Origin: an uncultured Granulosicoccus sp.
GTDB lineage: Bacteria > Pseudomonadota > Gammaproteobacteria > Granulosicoccales > Granulosicoccaceae
Reading direction: 5' to 3'
DNA: 32,671 bases
Assembly: GCA_937991945.1 (NCBI GenBank)
Contig: CALKLO010000052.1
Coordinates: 1-32,671 of the forward strand
The translations under genes were made by a program, and so were the position numbers. A model generated the notes under the pieces. It was not told the origin of the DNA, made no database searches, and was given only the letters and a program-made list of their open reading frames with translations. Numbering within the stretch: the first letter of the stretch is position 1; every line of letters starts with the position of its first letter. Below, piece by piece: positions 16,390 to 26,539 of this stretch.

Positions 16390-19300
16390 CTTACTTGATT
16401 TCGCCGAGCCAACCAATTGCGAGCACGTCGAACACCTGTGCGCATATCTTCCAACACCAGGTAGTTGACGGGTATCAGTATGAGCGTTACAGCGGTTGCA
16501 AATAAGATTCCGTAGCCAAGCGAGACCGCCATAGGGATGAGAAATTGCGCTTGCGTGCTGGTTTCGAAAATCAATGGCAATAACCCAAAAAACGTTGTTA
16601 GCGATGTCAATATTACTGCTCGAAAACGCGCAACCCCAGAGGTGCGAACCGCATCGATAAGAGGCACACCGTTGCGCCTTTGTCGATTGACCCAGTCCAC
16701 AAGCACCAGTGAGTCGTTCACCACAACGCCACACAGCGCCAACATACCCATGTAACTCATAAGACTTAATGACATCCCCATAATCATATGCCCAAGAACA
16801 CCGCCCACTACGCCAAACGGTATGACAACCATCACTAGCAACGGCTGTACATAACTCTTGAAGGGGATAGCTAGCAAGGTATAAATCAACAATAAAACGA
16901 ACAACAAACCGACGCGTAAACTAGCAAACGATTCACGCTGCTCTCGCGCTTCCCCCTCTAGAGAGACCCGAATATCAGGAAACTGCAATTCCAGATCTGC
17001 AGCAAGAGTTGCCAGCTCGGCCTTGATACCTTCCACGTTTGCCGTTGTCTTATCGACCTCAGCTTGAACATTCACCGTTCGACGTCGATCAACACGGCGA
17101 ATTTGTGAATACCCACGACCAATATCTAATACGGCAACACTGGCTAACGGCACGGTCTGCCCATCGTTTAATTGAATGCTGAGACGTTCGAGTTGTGCAA
17201 GCGAGGCACGTTCAGCTTTCGGGTACCGCACGATCACCTTTACCTCATCGCGATTTCGCTGAATACTTTGCACCTCAGTGCCCAAGTAAGCGGTACGAAC
17301 CTGATTCGCGATATCCGCCAGTGTTAAACCTAACTGCCTTGCCGATGGCTTCAGGCTCAGTTGTATTTCCTCCTTACCTCCTTCGAATGTGTCAGTGATT
17401 TCGCTAATGCCCGGGTAGTTCGCTAACTGCTGTTTGATTTGCTCAGCCGCGTTGGTCATTTGATCGAAGGAAAAACCTGACACCTCAACATCGATAGGGC
17501 TACCACCTCGGCCTATCTCTGCTCGATAACTCACCTTAACTGCCCCTGGTATGTTGCCGATCTCTCTTTGCCACTGTGCAACGAGTTCTTGACTACTAAT
17601 TTCCAGGGTACGTTCTTCTGGTGGAGTGATCTCGAACATGACACGACCCAAGTGACTAGCTTTACCGCCGCCCCCTGCACTACCTGCCGTGGCCAAGATA
17701 GATTCAATAACGCTCTCTTGAGTCACAGGGTCGATATGCTCTGCCTGCAGCTTAAGCACCGCATCACTCATGGTATCGATATGTTTCTGTGTTACCTCAA
17801 ACGGTGTTCCAGCTGGCATCTCAAGGACGACCCTGGCCGTTTCGCTTTGCACCCGTGGAAAGAATACAAACCGCACATGGCCCGACGACACCAAGCTGAA
17901 TATGATGATAGCCCCTCCGATAAACAGGGATAAAACCAGATAACGATTGCGCAGTGCTGAAGCCAGTAACGGTTGATACACCGTATCAACAAACCGTTCA
18001 AAGGAATCAGCAATGGCATGCTGCCCACGAGCAAAAATATTGGGTTTCTTCTCGGAGTGAAAATTAAGGTGGCTCATGTGCGATGGCAGCACAAACTTCG
18101 ACTCGATGATAGAGAAAAACAACACCGGAATAACGATTAACGGTATCTGAGCAAATAGCTGCCCGCGAGCGCCTTCTATCATGAGTAGTGGCGCGAACGC
18201 TGCCATGGTGGTTAGCACACCAAAGGTCACAGGCATAGCGACTTCCTGTGCACCTTCAATGGCGGCTTGTACTGGGTCTTTTTTACGCCGCATGTGCGAG
18301 AAGATATTTTCACCGGTCACTATGGCATCGTCGACGACTATGCCCAGTACAAGAATAAACGCGAATAAGCTCAGTAAATTAAGCGATACGCCAAAAAACG
18401 GCATTAGGGCGATGCCCCCTAAGATAGAAACCGGCACACCCACAAACACCCAAACGGCAACCCAAAAGCGCAAGAATAACGACAACAGCAATACCACAAG
18501 AATGCCCCCTTGCATGGCACTGTTGGTTAGGGTGTCCAGTCGAGCTCTAACGGTACGTGACCAGTCTCGCCAATACCCTAGAGTGACACCATAAGGCATG
18601 CTAGCTTGAGCGGTCTGTAGATACTCTTTCACCTCATCTGCAACAATGATGGCACTCTGAAGTCCTGTGCGGTATACATCAATTTCAATGCTGCTTTGAC
18701 CATTGAACTCTTGCTTAACTTGAGCCTCTTCAAACCCATCAACAATCGTTGCTATGTCGTCTAACGTTACGCGCGTACCGTCACTGCCTGAACGCACAAC
18801 AATACTGCCAAAATCTGCAGCATCGTAAGCTTGCCCCCGAGTACGCAGTAACACTTCACCGCTACCGGTGGTGATAGCACCTGCTGCCAAGTCCAACGAA
18901 CTGGCTTCAATCGCTTGTGCAACACTTGCCAGCGTTAATCCATACCCTTGCAATGCACGTTGCGATACTTCTATCCCGATTTCATACGATCGTGCACCAG
19001 ACACTGAGACTGCCGATACATTAGGCAATGCTTCCAAATCATCGCGTACACGAGACGCAATGATGCGAAGCTCTTTCTCAGGTAATGCACCGGCCACCAC
19101 CACGCTAATGACTTCACGTGTTGCCGATGGGATGCTGACTCTCGGTGTACCCACCTCTGATGAAAACGTACTGATGCCATCGACGCTTTGCTTAATTTCG
19201 TCTAGGAGTTCTTGCGTGTCATAGCCATTGGCTACTTGCACAAACACGGTACCAATGCCTTCATTTGCCGTCGAGGTTATCGATTTGATGCCTTCAATAC

Positions 19301-19523
19301 TTTGAATGGCCTCTTCGACTTTAACCGTCACGCCTTCTTCTACCTCACTGGGCGAAGCCCCACGAAATGGAATACTGACGTTGACACTGTCGAGTTCAAA
19401 ACTTGGGAAAACCTCCAACGGTATTTTGGTGGTCAGCATCGACAACCCCCACATGATGATAAAAACCATCAATAGGTTGGCAGCAACAGAGTTCCTAGCG
19501 AACCAGGCAATAAGGCTGTGCAT
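16380..19523 (-). CDS. RND-family efflux transporter permease
   Basis: This 1047-aa inner-membrane pump has the standard RND plan: a first transmembrane helix (about 10-30), a large periplasmic porter loop, helices around 335-530, a second large loop, and helices from about 850 on. The proton-relay aspartates are present in TM4 as LGIVVDDAIVTGENIF. The TM10 region reads CGVVVNDSLVLVDWVNRQRRNGV, the form seen in the AcrB-related branch that has Asn-Asp here instead of the Ala-Lys of AcrB. Substrates cannot be told from sequence. Its ATG overlaps the adaptor stop by one base. No outer-membrane TolC-type gene is present, so an unlinked one is probably shared. Confidence 0.95.
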   Translation of the reverse strand: MHSLIAWFARNSVAANLLMVFIIMWGLSMLTTKIPLEVFPSFELDSVNVSIPFRGASPSEVEEGVTVKVEEAIQSIEGIKSITSTANEGIGTVFVQVANGYDTQELLDEIKQSVDGISTFSSEVGTPRVSIPSATREVISVVVAGALPEKELRIIASRVRDDLEALPNVSAVSVSGARSYEIGIEVSQRALQGYGLTLASVAQAIEASSLDLAAGAITTGSGEVLLRTRGQAYDAADFGSIVVRSGSDGTRVTLDDIATIVDGFEEAQVKQEFNGQSSIEIDVYRTGLQSAIIVADEVKEYLQTAQASMPYGVTLGYWRDWSRTVRARLDTLTNSAMQGGILVVLLLSLFLRFWVAVWVFVGVPVSILGGIALMPFFGVSLNLLSLFAFILVLGIVVDDAIVTGENIFSHMRRKKDPVQAAIEGAQEVAMPVTFGVLTTMAAFAPLLMIEGARGQLFAQIPLIVIPVLFFSIIESKFVLPSHMSHLNFHSEKKPNIFARGQHAIADSFERFVDTVYQPLLASALRNRYLVLSLFIGGAIIIFSLVSSGHVRFVFFPRVQSETARVVLEMPAGTPFEVTQKHIDTMSDAVLKLQAEHIDPVTQESVIESILATAGSAGGGGKASHLGRVMFEITPPEERTLEISSQELVAQWQREIGNIPGAVKVSYRAEIGRGGSPIDVEVSGFSFDQMTNAAEQIKQQLANYPGISEITDTFEGGKEEIQLSLKPSARQLGLTLADIANQVRTAYLGTEVQSIQRNRDEVKVIVRYPKAERASLAQLERLSIQLNDGQTVPLASVAVLDIGRGYSQIRRVDRRRTVNVQAEVDKTTANVEGIKAELATLAADLELQFPDIRVSLEGEAREQRESFASLRVGLLFVLLLIYTLLAIPFKSYVQPLLVMVVIPFGVVGGVLGHMIMGMSLSLMSYMGMLALCGVVVNDSLVLVDWVNRQRRNGVPLIDAVRTSGVARFRAVILTSLTTFFGLLPLIFETSTQAQFLIPMAVSLGYGILFATAVTLILIPVNYLVLEDMRTGVRRARNWLARRNQVSDA

Positions 19524-20695
19524 TAGTTCAGCCCCTGCTTCTGCTCAGGCTTAGGATTACTCTCTCCAACCACCTCAACCGGCGTCCCATCGGATACCGT
19601 GCTCAACGGCGTTGTGACCAGCATGTCTCCCTGCTCTAAACCGGCACTGATGGCTGCTTCCTCGTCATCAGACCAAGCTACTGTAACCGCTCGTCGTTCT
19701 ATGCGATTGTCGCTGTTCATGATCAACACTTCGCGCTCTTCTCGCAAAGCCGCGCGAGGAATAACAAACACATCGGGTAATACCTGACCCGCTACTCTGG
19801 CACTGACATACTGACCAACTCGCAACGGTTGAAAGCTGTCTCCACCAGCACCCAAGTCATAGGGGTTTGCTACTTGCGCAATCACATTAAGCTGCTGTGT
19901 GGCGGCATCGACACCCTCCACACGAATCAATTGACCTATCCATGCCTGCTGTACAACACCAATTGTGGCACTCAGCTCCACTTCGGCACCGCTTTGAGTA
20001 TCCAAGTAAGCGATTTGTCGGCTACTCAGTGGTAAACGAACATCCACTGATTCAAGCGCGTGTATCTGTCCCACAGGATTTCCTCGGGATACAAATTGCC
20101 CTGGGTCTACGGATCGAGACGACACAATGCCGCTGTAGGGCGCAACAAGACGAGTCCTCTGTAAGTCTAAATCGGCTTTTTGCACCTGTGCCTTCGCAGC
20201 GTCTCGGTTTGCCTTTGAAGCCGCTAATTGCGGCTCTCTTAATGTCAGAGCCGAAGGCGTACCGCGCCTGCCCAACGATTGCCAGTCGGCTGCCGCGCGT
20301 GCTGCTAAGGCAGATTGCTCCTCAAGCTGAGCATCCGCCTGAGCCAAATTGGCTTTTGCCTGCGTTAGGGCAATGTCGTAGTCACGCCGATCAATTTCGA
20401 TCAACACATCGCCTTTATTGAATTGGCCACCCACCACAAACGATGGCCCTACAGCCACCACCGAGCCTGCAACTTCAGGCACAAGCGTGTTTGAAATTGT
20501 GGGCTGAACGGTGCCTTGACTGCGTATGATGACGGGATAGTCCGACGGTTGGAGCTCCACAACATCCACTAACAACGACGTTTTGGTTGGCGGACGGGAA
20601 AAAGGTTCGGGTTTATTCGCTTTTATAAGCTTCGCTGCGGCCAACGCCGCTACAATGACCAAAATGGGTAGAACGATGCTGAGTAAGCGCTTCAT
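19523..20695 (-). CDS. RND efflux periplasmic adaptor (membrane fusion protein)
   Basis: This 390-aa MFP subunit bridges the permease and an outer-membrane channel. An N-terminal hydrophobic segment (about 4-24) is an uncleaved anchor or signal and has no lipobox. Next come a lipoyl/barrel-sandwich half (QGTVQPTISNTLVPEVAGSV), a helical hairpin (about 115-180) rich in Ala and Gln, the second lipoyl half with LVAPYSGIVSSRSVDPGQFVSRGNPVG, and beta-barrel and membrane-proximal domains. The final 20 residues are Pro/Glu/Gln-rich. It is the first gene of a two-gene operon with the permease. Its promoter region is shared with divergent ygiQ (about 150 bp), and no regulator gene lies beside it. Confidence 0.95.
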   Translation of the reverse strand: MKRLLSIVLPILVIVAALAAAKLIKANKPEPFSRPPTKTSLLVDVVELQPSDYPVIIRSQGTVQPTISNTLVPEVAGSVVAVGPSFVVGGQFNKGDVLIEIDRRDYDIALTQAKANLAQADAQLEEQSALAARAAADWQSLGRRGTPSALTLREPQLAASKANRDAAKAQVQKADLDLQRTRLVAPYSGIVSSRSVDPGQFVSRGNPVGQIHALESVDVRLPLSSRQIAYLDTQSGAEVELSATIGVVQQAWIGQLIRVEGVDAATQQLNVIAQVANPYDLGAGGDSFQPLRVGQYVSARVAGQVLPDVFVIPRAALREEREVLIMNSDNRIERRAVTVAWSDDEEAAISAGLEQGDMLVTTPLSTVSDGTPVEVVGESNPKPEQKQGLN

Positions 20696-20846
20696 AGGCG
20701 AGCTGGCATTCTTTATTTATAAAAACGATTAAAAGTCAGTACAAGTGGGAATTTTAAATGTTGTACGGTGCACGTCCTGAACCGATCACACGGCCAAATT
20801 TCCATTAAACAGTTACCATAGGCGATTAGCCTTGAGAACAAGCTTC

Positions 20847-23096
20847 ATGTCTGCACGGCCTACGCCACCTAAGCATCGCGCACTTTTCGACTATCCACCT
20901 TATTGGGCGGAATGTTACGGACGCGCCCCCTTTCTTCCCATGTGTCGGGCAGAAATGGACGAACTGGGCTGGGACAGCTGCGATATTATAGTCGTTACTG
21001 GCGATGCTTACGTCGATCACCCTAGTTTTGGTATGGCTATTGTGGGTCGTCTGCTTGAAGCCCAGGGTTTTCGGGTTGGCATCATTTCTCAGCCAGATTG
21101 GCAGGATGCCAAGGCATTCGAGGCCCTAGGAGCCCCGAATCTGTTCTTTGGCGTGACCGCAGGCAATATGGACTCCATGATCAACCGGTATACCGCTGAT
21201 CGTAAGGTTCGTTCAGACGACGCTTACTCCCCCGATGACATTGGCGGTAAACGCCCTGATCGCAGCTCTATCGTCTACACACAACGCTGCCGTGAAGCCT
21301 ACAAAGACGTGCCTATTATCATTGGCGGCATCGAAGCGTCACTGCGCAGAATCGCCCATTACGACTATTGGCAGGACAAGGTGCGACGATCCATCCTTGC
21401 CGATTCCAATGCCGACATGCTCGTATACGGCAATGGGGAACGCGCCATTGTTGAAATCGCTCACCGTATTGCGGCTGGCCACAAGGTCAAAGAAATAAAC
21501 GATGTGCGCGGCACCGCCATGATGATCGACGACTTGCCCAGTGATTGGGTTGTTATCGATTCAAGCAAGGTCGACAAGCCGGGCCGCATTGAAGAACCTG
21601 TTAATCCGTACATCGTCCCTGAAGATGCACAAGGCGGCGACGATGCGTCACCGTGTCAAGACGGCTCATCAGCCGCAGCAACCACGTCTCCCGAAGGCAC
21701 CGATACTCAAGTACTGACGTTCATGAGCCGCGAAGAGCGCCAATCGATTCGTCAGCAGAAACGTGACAAGACCGTTTTGCGCCTGCCATCGTTTGACATG
21801 GTAAGCAACGACAAGGTGCTCTACGCGCACGCTAACCGTGTGCTGCATTTAGAAACGAACCCTGGAAATGCCCGCGCGCTGGTACAAAACCAAGGCGGCA
21901 AAAAACTGTGGCTAACACCGCCGCCTATCCCGTTGACTACCGAAGAAATGGACTACGTATTCGACCATCCGTATGCTCGCGTGCCTCATCCTTCTTATGG
22001 CAAAGCACGAATCCCTGCCTACGAGATGATTCGATTTTCAGTGAACATCATGCGTGGCTGTTTTGGCGGCTGTACGTTTTGCTCAATCACTGAGCACGAA
22101 GGTCGAGTTATCCAAAATCGCTCTGAAGACTCCATCATCAAAGAAATTGAAACCATCCGTGATGAAGTACCTGGCTTCACTGGTGTCATTTCAGACTTAG
22201 GTGGCCCGACGGCCAATATGTACCGCCTAGCTTGTAAGTCACGAGAAATCGAAGCTAACTGCAGACTGCCATCGTGTGTATACCCTGACGTCTGTTCTAA
22301 TCTGAATACTGATCACTCATCGCTAATTGGCTTGTACAAACGTGCACGCAATTTGCCAGGTGTAAAGAAGGTACTTATCGCCTCAGGCTTGCGATACGAT
22401 CTCGCCATCAAGTCGCCTGAGTATGTGGAAGAGCTAGTCACTCACCACGTTGGTGGTTACTTAAAAATTGCACCAGAACATACCGAACGCGGCCCATTAG
22501 ATAAAATGATGAAGCCGGGCATTGGCGCTTATGATGAATTCAAAGCCATGTTCGAAAAATTCACCAAAAAAGCGGGCAAACAACAATTTTTGATTCCGTA
22601 CTTTATCGCTGCCCATCCAGGTACAACCGATAAAGACATGATGAACCTTGCGTTGTGGCTTAAACGTTACGGCTTTAGAGCAGACCAGGTACAAAATTTC
22701 TATCCGTCCCCAATGGCGACAGCAACCGCCATGTATTACACCGGTAAGAACCCGTTGAAACGCGTCCGTAGAGACGGCGGTGATGTGCCTATCGCAAAAT
22801 CTAGCATTCAACGAAAGCTGCACAAGGCGTTCTTACGCTACCACGACTCAAACAACTGGCCCATGCTTCGTGAAGCGTTGAAATCAATGGGACGATCCGA
22901 TTTGATTGGAAACGGTAAACAGCATTTGATTCCTACTTATCAACCTAAAGGCGACAAGGGTTATCAAAGTGCTCGCAGTAAAAACAGTACGCCTAATGAG
23001 CGCGCTCGTGGGCGTGGAGCCGCGGGTTCGGGCAAGGTGCGTAAAGGTCAGATACTGTCTCAACACACAGGCTTACCTCCTAGAGAGACCGAATAA
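20847..23096 (+). CDS. ygiQ: YgiQ-family radical SAM protein
   Basis: This 749-aa protein is close to E. coli YgiQ, beginning with [20 protein letters not shown] and [23 protein letters not shown]. The N-terminal third is a B12-binding-like or UPF0313-type domain. The radical SAM core carries the [4Fe-4S] ligands Cys405, Cys409 and Cys412 in [10 protein letters not shown]. Its reaction is not established. An acidic/Ser/Thr linker at about 256-292 is where the family varies, and the tail (about 700-749) is basic and low-complexity. I preferred ATG 20847; the frame also opens at TTG 20832, but the ATG fits the family N-terminus better. Neither has a strong Shine-Dalgarno sequence. Confidence 0.94.
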   Translation: MSARPTPPKHRALFDYPPYWAECYGRAPFLPMCRAEMDELGWDSCDIIVVTGDAYVDHPSFGMAIVGRLLEAQGFRVGIISQPDWQDAKAFEALGAPNLFFGVTAGNMDSMINRYTADRKVRSDDAYSPDDIGGKRPDRSSIVYTQRCREAYKDVPIIIGGIEASLRRIAHYDYWQDKVRRSILADSNADMLVYGNGERAIVEIAHRIAAGHKVKEINDVRGTAMMIDDLPSDWVVIDSSKVDKPGRIEEPVNPYIVPEDAQGGDDASPCQDGSSAAATTSPEGTDTQVLTFMSREERQSIRQQKRDKTVLRLPSFDMVSNDKVLYAHANRVLHLETNPGNARALVQNQGGKKLWLTPPPIPLTTEEMDYVFDHPYARVPHPSYGKARIPAYEMIRFSVNIMRGCFGGCTFCSITEHEGRVIQNRSEDSIIKEIETIRDEVPGFTGVISDLGGPTANMYRLACKSREIEANCRLPSCVYPDVCSNLNTDHSSLIGLYKRARNLPGVKKVLIASGLRYDLAIKSPEYVEELVTHHVGGYLKIAPEHTERGPLDKMMKPGIGAYDEFKAMFEKFTKKAGKQQFLIPYFIAAHPGTTDKDMMNLALWLKRYGFRADQVQNFYPSPMATATAMYYTGKNPLKRVRRDGGDVPIAKSSIQRKLHKAFLRYHDSNNWPMLREALKSMGRSDLIGNGKQHLIPTYQPKGDKGYQSARSKNSTPNERARGRGAAGSGKVRKGQILSQHTGLPPRETE

Positions 23097-23103
23097 TTAA
23101 ATA

Positions 23104-23142
23104 ACCCTGCTGGGTGTGAGCTGTTCGCTCACCCCACAGGGT
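23104..23142. terminator. Long hairpin between convergent ygiQ and the DUF2059-like gene
   Basis: ACCCTG (23104-23109) pairs with CAGGGT (23137-23142), and GAGC with GCTC pair around TGTTC near 23118-23130. The intervening bases pair with one bulge. AT-rich flanks extend the stem on both sides, so it can act in both directions. There is no pure T-run, only TATTAATTATT. Confidence 0.6.
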
Positions 23143-23150
23143 ATTAATTA

Positions 23151-24011
23151 TTAAGCGCCTTGACCTATTCGACCTGCAAGAATATCTTGAATAGAGACAC
23201 CCAGTTGCTCGGCTGCATCGAACAATCCTCGCGTTAAACCTCTATTAATTGCTTTAACGAAATGCTGCCCAGCGTCAGTTTTGAGAATCGCTGAATACGC
23301 TCTGATCGCATCGATAGACTGGTCTTGATATATAAACGCCAAACCAGCCAATGAGCTCTCTAAGTAGGCGTTGGTCAGTTCTTCGCGCTGCTCTTGTGCA
23401 ACCATTAAAAACTCACGTGGACTGAGACGCTGCTCTACGGGTAATGCTGGGCTTAAGCTCACTTGCATAGCTACCTGCATTCCGATCATTGCATCTACAG
23501 CACCAACGGTTGCTTTCATAGACCACTCTAAATCTTCTATGGCCAGCCGACGTTCATGATTGAGTGCGTATAGGCCAGAGTTGTCATACCACTGTTGAAA
23601 GCGCTCAGGATGCTGTAGCACACTATTGGTAAGTTCGGACTTGCGTAACGCTATACCTCTATCACTTAAGTAGAAACGTATTAAGGTCTCTAAATCGGTC
23701 GTAGACAGGGTTTGGCGCATTTCAGTGAGCAATGAATTGCGCAGCGCATCTGTTTGAAATACTGACGCTACCGCATCTTGCAGTAACGGAATATCTTGGG
23801 TTTCAAAGGGATCAATAACTCCCTCTGTTTCCATAATGTATTCGAAGCTTTCGTTGACAGCTTTCGGCAAGGCAGCAAGCTGGTCATCGAAACCACTTAA
23901 TTCTATTAATGCCTGTACGTCGTAACGCTGAGCACCAACGACTGGACTAGAAAAAATCAAAGTCAGCAACATCCCTGTTGCTGACCAAATTACTGCAGTG
24001 CGCTTAATCAT
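23151..24011 (-). CDS. Secreted DUF2059-like protein of unknown function
   Basis: This 286-aa product has a signal peptide (MIKRTAVIWSATGMLLTLIFSSPVVGA, cleavage near residue 27) followed by an almost wholly helical, soluble domain without cysteines. Segments such as TLIRFYLSDRGIALRKSE (middle) and AYSAILKTDAGQHFVKAINRG (near the end) recall the FY-S--G pattern of DUF2059. They suggest two related helical halves. DUF2059 has no fixed function. It is likely periplasmic. The ATG at 24011 has GAGG about 10 nt upstream. It is a single gene, convergent with ygiQ and divergent from the GlyGly-CTERM protein. Confidence 0.8.
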   Translation of the reverse strand: MIKRTAVIWSATGMLLTLIFSSPVVGAQRYDVQALIELSGFDDQLAALPKAVNESFEYIMETEGVIDPFETQDIPLLQDAVASVFQTDALRNSLLTEMRQTLSTTDLETLIRFYLSDRGIALRKSELTNSVLQHPERFQQWYDNSGLYALNHERRLAIEDLEWSMKATVGAVDAMIGMQVAMQVSLSPALPVEQRLSPREFLMVAQEQREELTNAYLESSLAGLAFIYQDQSIDAIRAYSAILKTDAGQHFVKAINRGLTRGLFDAAEQLGVSIQDILAGRIGQGA

Positions 24012-24309
24012 GTGCCGCGCCTCTTATTGTTGTTTTTATCAAGCCGACACATGCAGTGCCGACCAGTAAAAACTCTAACGGCACGAAACCCAAAGAGCCG
24101 ATAGCTAACACTACGTTATGTGCTCGAATGCCCAATAGGTTACATCTAATGCCAAGCACGTCACACCGACACAATGGTTTTCGCGAGTTCGAACACAGAG
24201 TCCTCGTGCATCGCTACCTAGTAGATTTGTATAGGTACACAAACCCTTACGCTTCGGCTTTTGTACGACATAAAGGCTGCCGATACCGTTCGTACATACG
24301 CATCTTTAG
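24012..24309. other. Divergent intergenic region, no gene recognised
   Basis: About 300 bp separate the DUF2059-like gene from the GlyGly-CTERM protein. I see no RNA gene or known riboswitch. A weak stem (CGGC 24079-24082 with GCCG 24097-24100, 14-nt loop) is too short to call. Promoters for both genes must lie here or, for the right-hand gene, just beyond. Confidence 0.5.
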
Positions 24310-25806
24310 GTGTCTCAAACAATGAGCCTAACGCCACACCACCGCATTCCCGTCTTAATGAGATCTTCGATAGTTCGAAGGCTATTCACAGCCACTGTGC
24401 CGTTTATTGCGCTATCAACACTGCCTGCCATGGCAGATAACAACCAAATTTATCTTGAGGATGGTGGATACGTCCAATTCGAAGTCGAAGATGCAGATGT
24501 AATTGCTGATTGGAGACTCAATAATGACATTGGCGGATACACAGGCACCGGCTACTTTGAATGGGCAGGCGCCGACTACTTTTTTGAAAACAATGCGGGT
24601 AATGGAATCATTACCTACCACTTTAGAGTGGAAACAGCCGGTAACTACGAACTACGATGGCGCAGCAGAATAGCCAAAGGTGATAGCAATACAGAATCCA
24701 ACGATTCATGGGTACGCTTTAACACTGGCGTGAACGTCTCTGAAGAAGAACCACTGAGTGGTTGGACAAAGGTCTACATGGGAGAAGCCGATATATGGTC
24801 ATGGAGTTCACGCACAGTTGATCATGTGGCCCAACCGGTAAGGCAGTACTTCACTCAAGGGGATCACACGGTAGAAATATCTGGCCGCTCATACGGCCAT
24901 GCTATCGATAAAATTGCGCTGTATCGCTACGCAGATGTCAGCTTTGATCCAGGCCTGAATGGGACGCTTCCACTATCACGGTACCTCCGACAAGACGGCA
25001 GCGTAATAGATCCAAACCCTATGCTCACATCAGAGCCCGAGCCTGAAACCGAAGTGGAGTCGGAATCCGAATCTCAGACCGTTTTATCTGAGCGAGTGAA
25101 TGCTGAAACCACCGTGGTTGATGCCAATGAATCAAACGTAGCCTTTTGCGTGGCTGACACGCTGACCATTCCTACGGACCGGTACGCATCGGTTAGCACG
25201 CTGACTCAGTCTATCAATGGCAGCATTGATGAACTCAACCTTGAGGCTGATACTCAAAACCTTTTATTGTCATACGATTTATCATCGCTTCCGAGCTACT
25301 CAACTGCCAATTTACGTTATGCAACCGGCACTACTATCAGTAACGGTGCGCTTGATATCCACCTCGGATCACATAACGATTGGCCAACGGGCAACAGCGA
25401 GAATGTTCCTGCAGCGTCTGTGAGTATTGCAACGGCTCAAGGAGGTTGGGATGCAAACTCATCGTATACAACCTTTCTAGATGCATCGCTGCTGCCGCGC
25501 GACGAGACAACATTAATACTCTCGCTACAAACAGGTAGTGACAACCTAACGTTAGGAACAACAAATCTGCCAAGCACCCTACCCGACTTACTCATAACAG
25601 GCGACGCTAGCTTTTGCGCAAACTGGGAATCCAGCGTTGCTCAAAGCACCCCTGAAAGCCCGACTATCGATGAGACGGACACGGAATCTGGAACAGAGAC
25701 AGACACTAAGAAATCAGGCATTGGTGGAAGCAGTCTCTGGTTTGCCATGTTACTTCTGTCAGGATTCTTAGCGAGACACTCGAGCTCCAGAGGGAAGCCG
25801 TCGTAA
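24310..25806 (+). CDS. Secreted carbohydrate-binding-like protein with GlyGly-CTERM sorting tail
   Basis: This protein of up to 498 aa has three visible parts after the signal peptide (MRSSIVRRLFTATVPFIALSTLPAMA, cleavage near 42). Residues 47-215 form a beta-sandwich resembling the galactose-binding-like module attached to some marine glycoside hydrolases (GYTGTGYFEWAGADYFF, NDSWVRF, HAIDKIALY). A Glu/Ser linker follows (about 238-258). Residues 275-440 resemble DNRLRE-type adhesion modules (NLLLSYDLSSLPSYSTANLRY). The C-terminus KKSGIGGSSLWFAMLLLSGFLARHSSSR is a GlyGly-CTERM signal, processed by rhombosortase in known systems. No catalytic domain is seen, so surface binding is inferred. The GTG at 24310 gives the longest frame, ATG 24322 is next, and ATG 24358 begins exactly at the signal peptide and may be the true start. 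Confidence 0.82.
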   Translation: MSQTMSLTPHHRIPVLMRSSIVRRLFTATVPFIALSTLPAMADNNQIYLEDGGYVQFEVEDADVIADWRLNNDIGGYTGTGYFEWAGADYFFENNAGNGIITYHFRVETAGNYELRWRSRIAKGDSNTESNDSWVRFNTGVNVSEEEPLSGWTKVYMGEADIWSWSSRTVDHVAQPVRQYFTQGDHTVEISGRSYGHAIDKIALYRYADVSFDPGLNGTLPLSRYLRQDGSVIDPNPMLTSEPEPETEVESESESQTVLSERVNAETTVVDANESNVAFCVADTLTIPTDRYASVSTLTQSINGSIDELNLEADTQNLLLSYDLSSLPSYSTANLRYATGTTISNGALDIHLGSHNDWPTGNSENVPAASVSIATAQGGWDANSSYTTFLDASLLPRDETTLILSLQTGSDNLTLGTTNLPSTLPDLLITGDASFCANWESSVAQSTPESPTIDETDTESGTETDTKKSGIGGSSLWFAMLLLSGFLARHSSSRGKPS

Positions 25807-25835
25807 CAAACCCTGTTAAGTAATCCTATTGAGAG

Positions 25836-26525
25836 TTACCCCAGACAAGCGTCATTGAAGGCACTGAGCGACTCAACACAAATAACGGCGACTAACCGCA
25901 GTGCCTCACCCGGTTGGTCGCCGTATTGTATTCGCAACAAAGCCGATTGGTTTTGAGTAAGGGCCGATTCAATACTCGGACAAGATGTAGCATCACACAA
26001 CAGTGTTTGATAGCCAGCCAACAGATATTCCCCTGGAGCTACCTTGACTAGACTCTCCTGTGTATAACGGGCCGCATACTCAAAGCTCTGCTGATACGGG
26101 TAATCACTTTTGGAGATGACTTCAACAAGCTGATGGCTGGGTTGAAGTGCATCGGCCAACTGAGACGCCTCAGAAGCCACTCTAACGAGTAATTCGTACT
26201 CGTAGCCCCATTCATAGTCAAACCCTTCAATAGGGCCGTAGAGGATCTGTGCGCCAGCCTGTTCGCCCGGCATGTTCAATAGGCACAGAGCTAGCTGAAA
26301 GCCTTGGCATTCCAATTGGTAGGGAGCGATGTGAAAACGCTGCACCACGGTATCAGCTTGCACAGTTGCAACCCTTGAGAGTGCGTCATCAGCCAACTCG
26401 TCATTAATTGCCGTCGTCATAGGAGAGCTGTATTGAACGAGATCACCGATAGGATCAGTCCCTGTGCAACCTGTGATACCCAACGCTACAGCCAACACAA
26501 CATACTTGAAATTTGAAACTACCAT
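25836..26525 (-). CDS. Predicted outer- or inner-membrane lipoprotein of unknown function
   Basis: This 229-aa protein starts with a lipoprotein signal, MVVSNFKYVVLAVALGITGC, with the lipobox LGITGC and lipidated Cys20. The next residues are TGTDP, with an Asp at +4 and not at +2, which in enterobacterial rules would favour outer-membrane sorting. The mature part has four to six further cysteines (for example in ECQGFQLALCLL, LLCDATSCPS and VICVESLSAFNDACLG), so periplasmic disulfides are likely. I recognise no domain; the PFEYAARY-like and EYELLVRVASEA segments are not diagnostic. A 27-bp dyad lies 15 bp upstream of the ATG, between it and the response regulator gene on the same strand. Confidence 0.8.
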   Translation of the reverse strand: MVVSNFKYVVLAVALGITGCTGTDPIGDLVQYSSPMTTAINDELADDALSRVATVQADTVVQRFHIAPYQLECQGFQLALCLLNMPGEQAGAQILYGPIEGFDYEWGYEYELLVRVASEASQLADALQPSHQLVEVISKSDYPYQQSFEYAARYTQESLVKVAPGEYLLAGYQTLLCDATSCPSIESALTQNQSALLRIQYGDQPGEALRLVAVICVESLSAFNDACLG

Positions 26526-26539
26526 TGTGCACTTCCACT

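Noticed and set aside
21616-21722. Low-complexity insertion in YgiQ as a possible novelty
   Set aside because: The family has a variable linker at this place, including in E. coli, so this is ordinary variation.
24056-24325. 89-codon plus-strand frame in the intergenic region before the GlyGly-CTERM gene
   Set aside because: The product is Arg/His/Tyr-rich with no domain, signal peptide or ribosome binding site, so it is probably chance.
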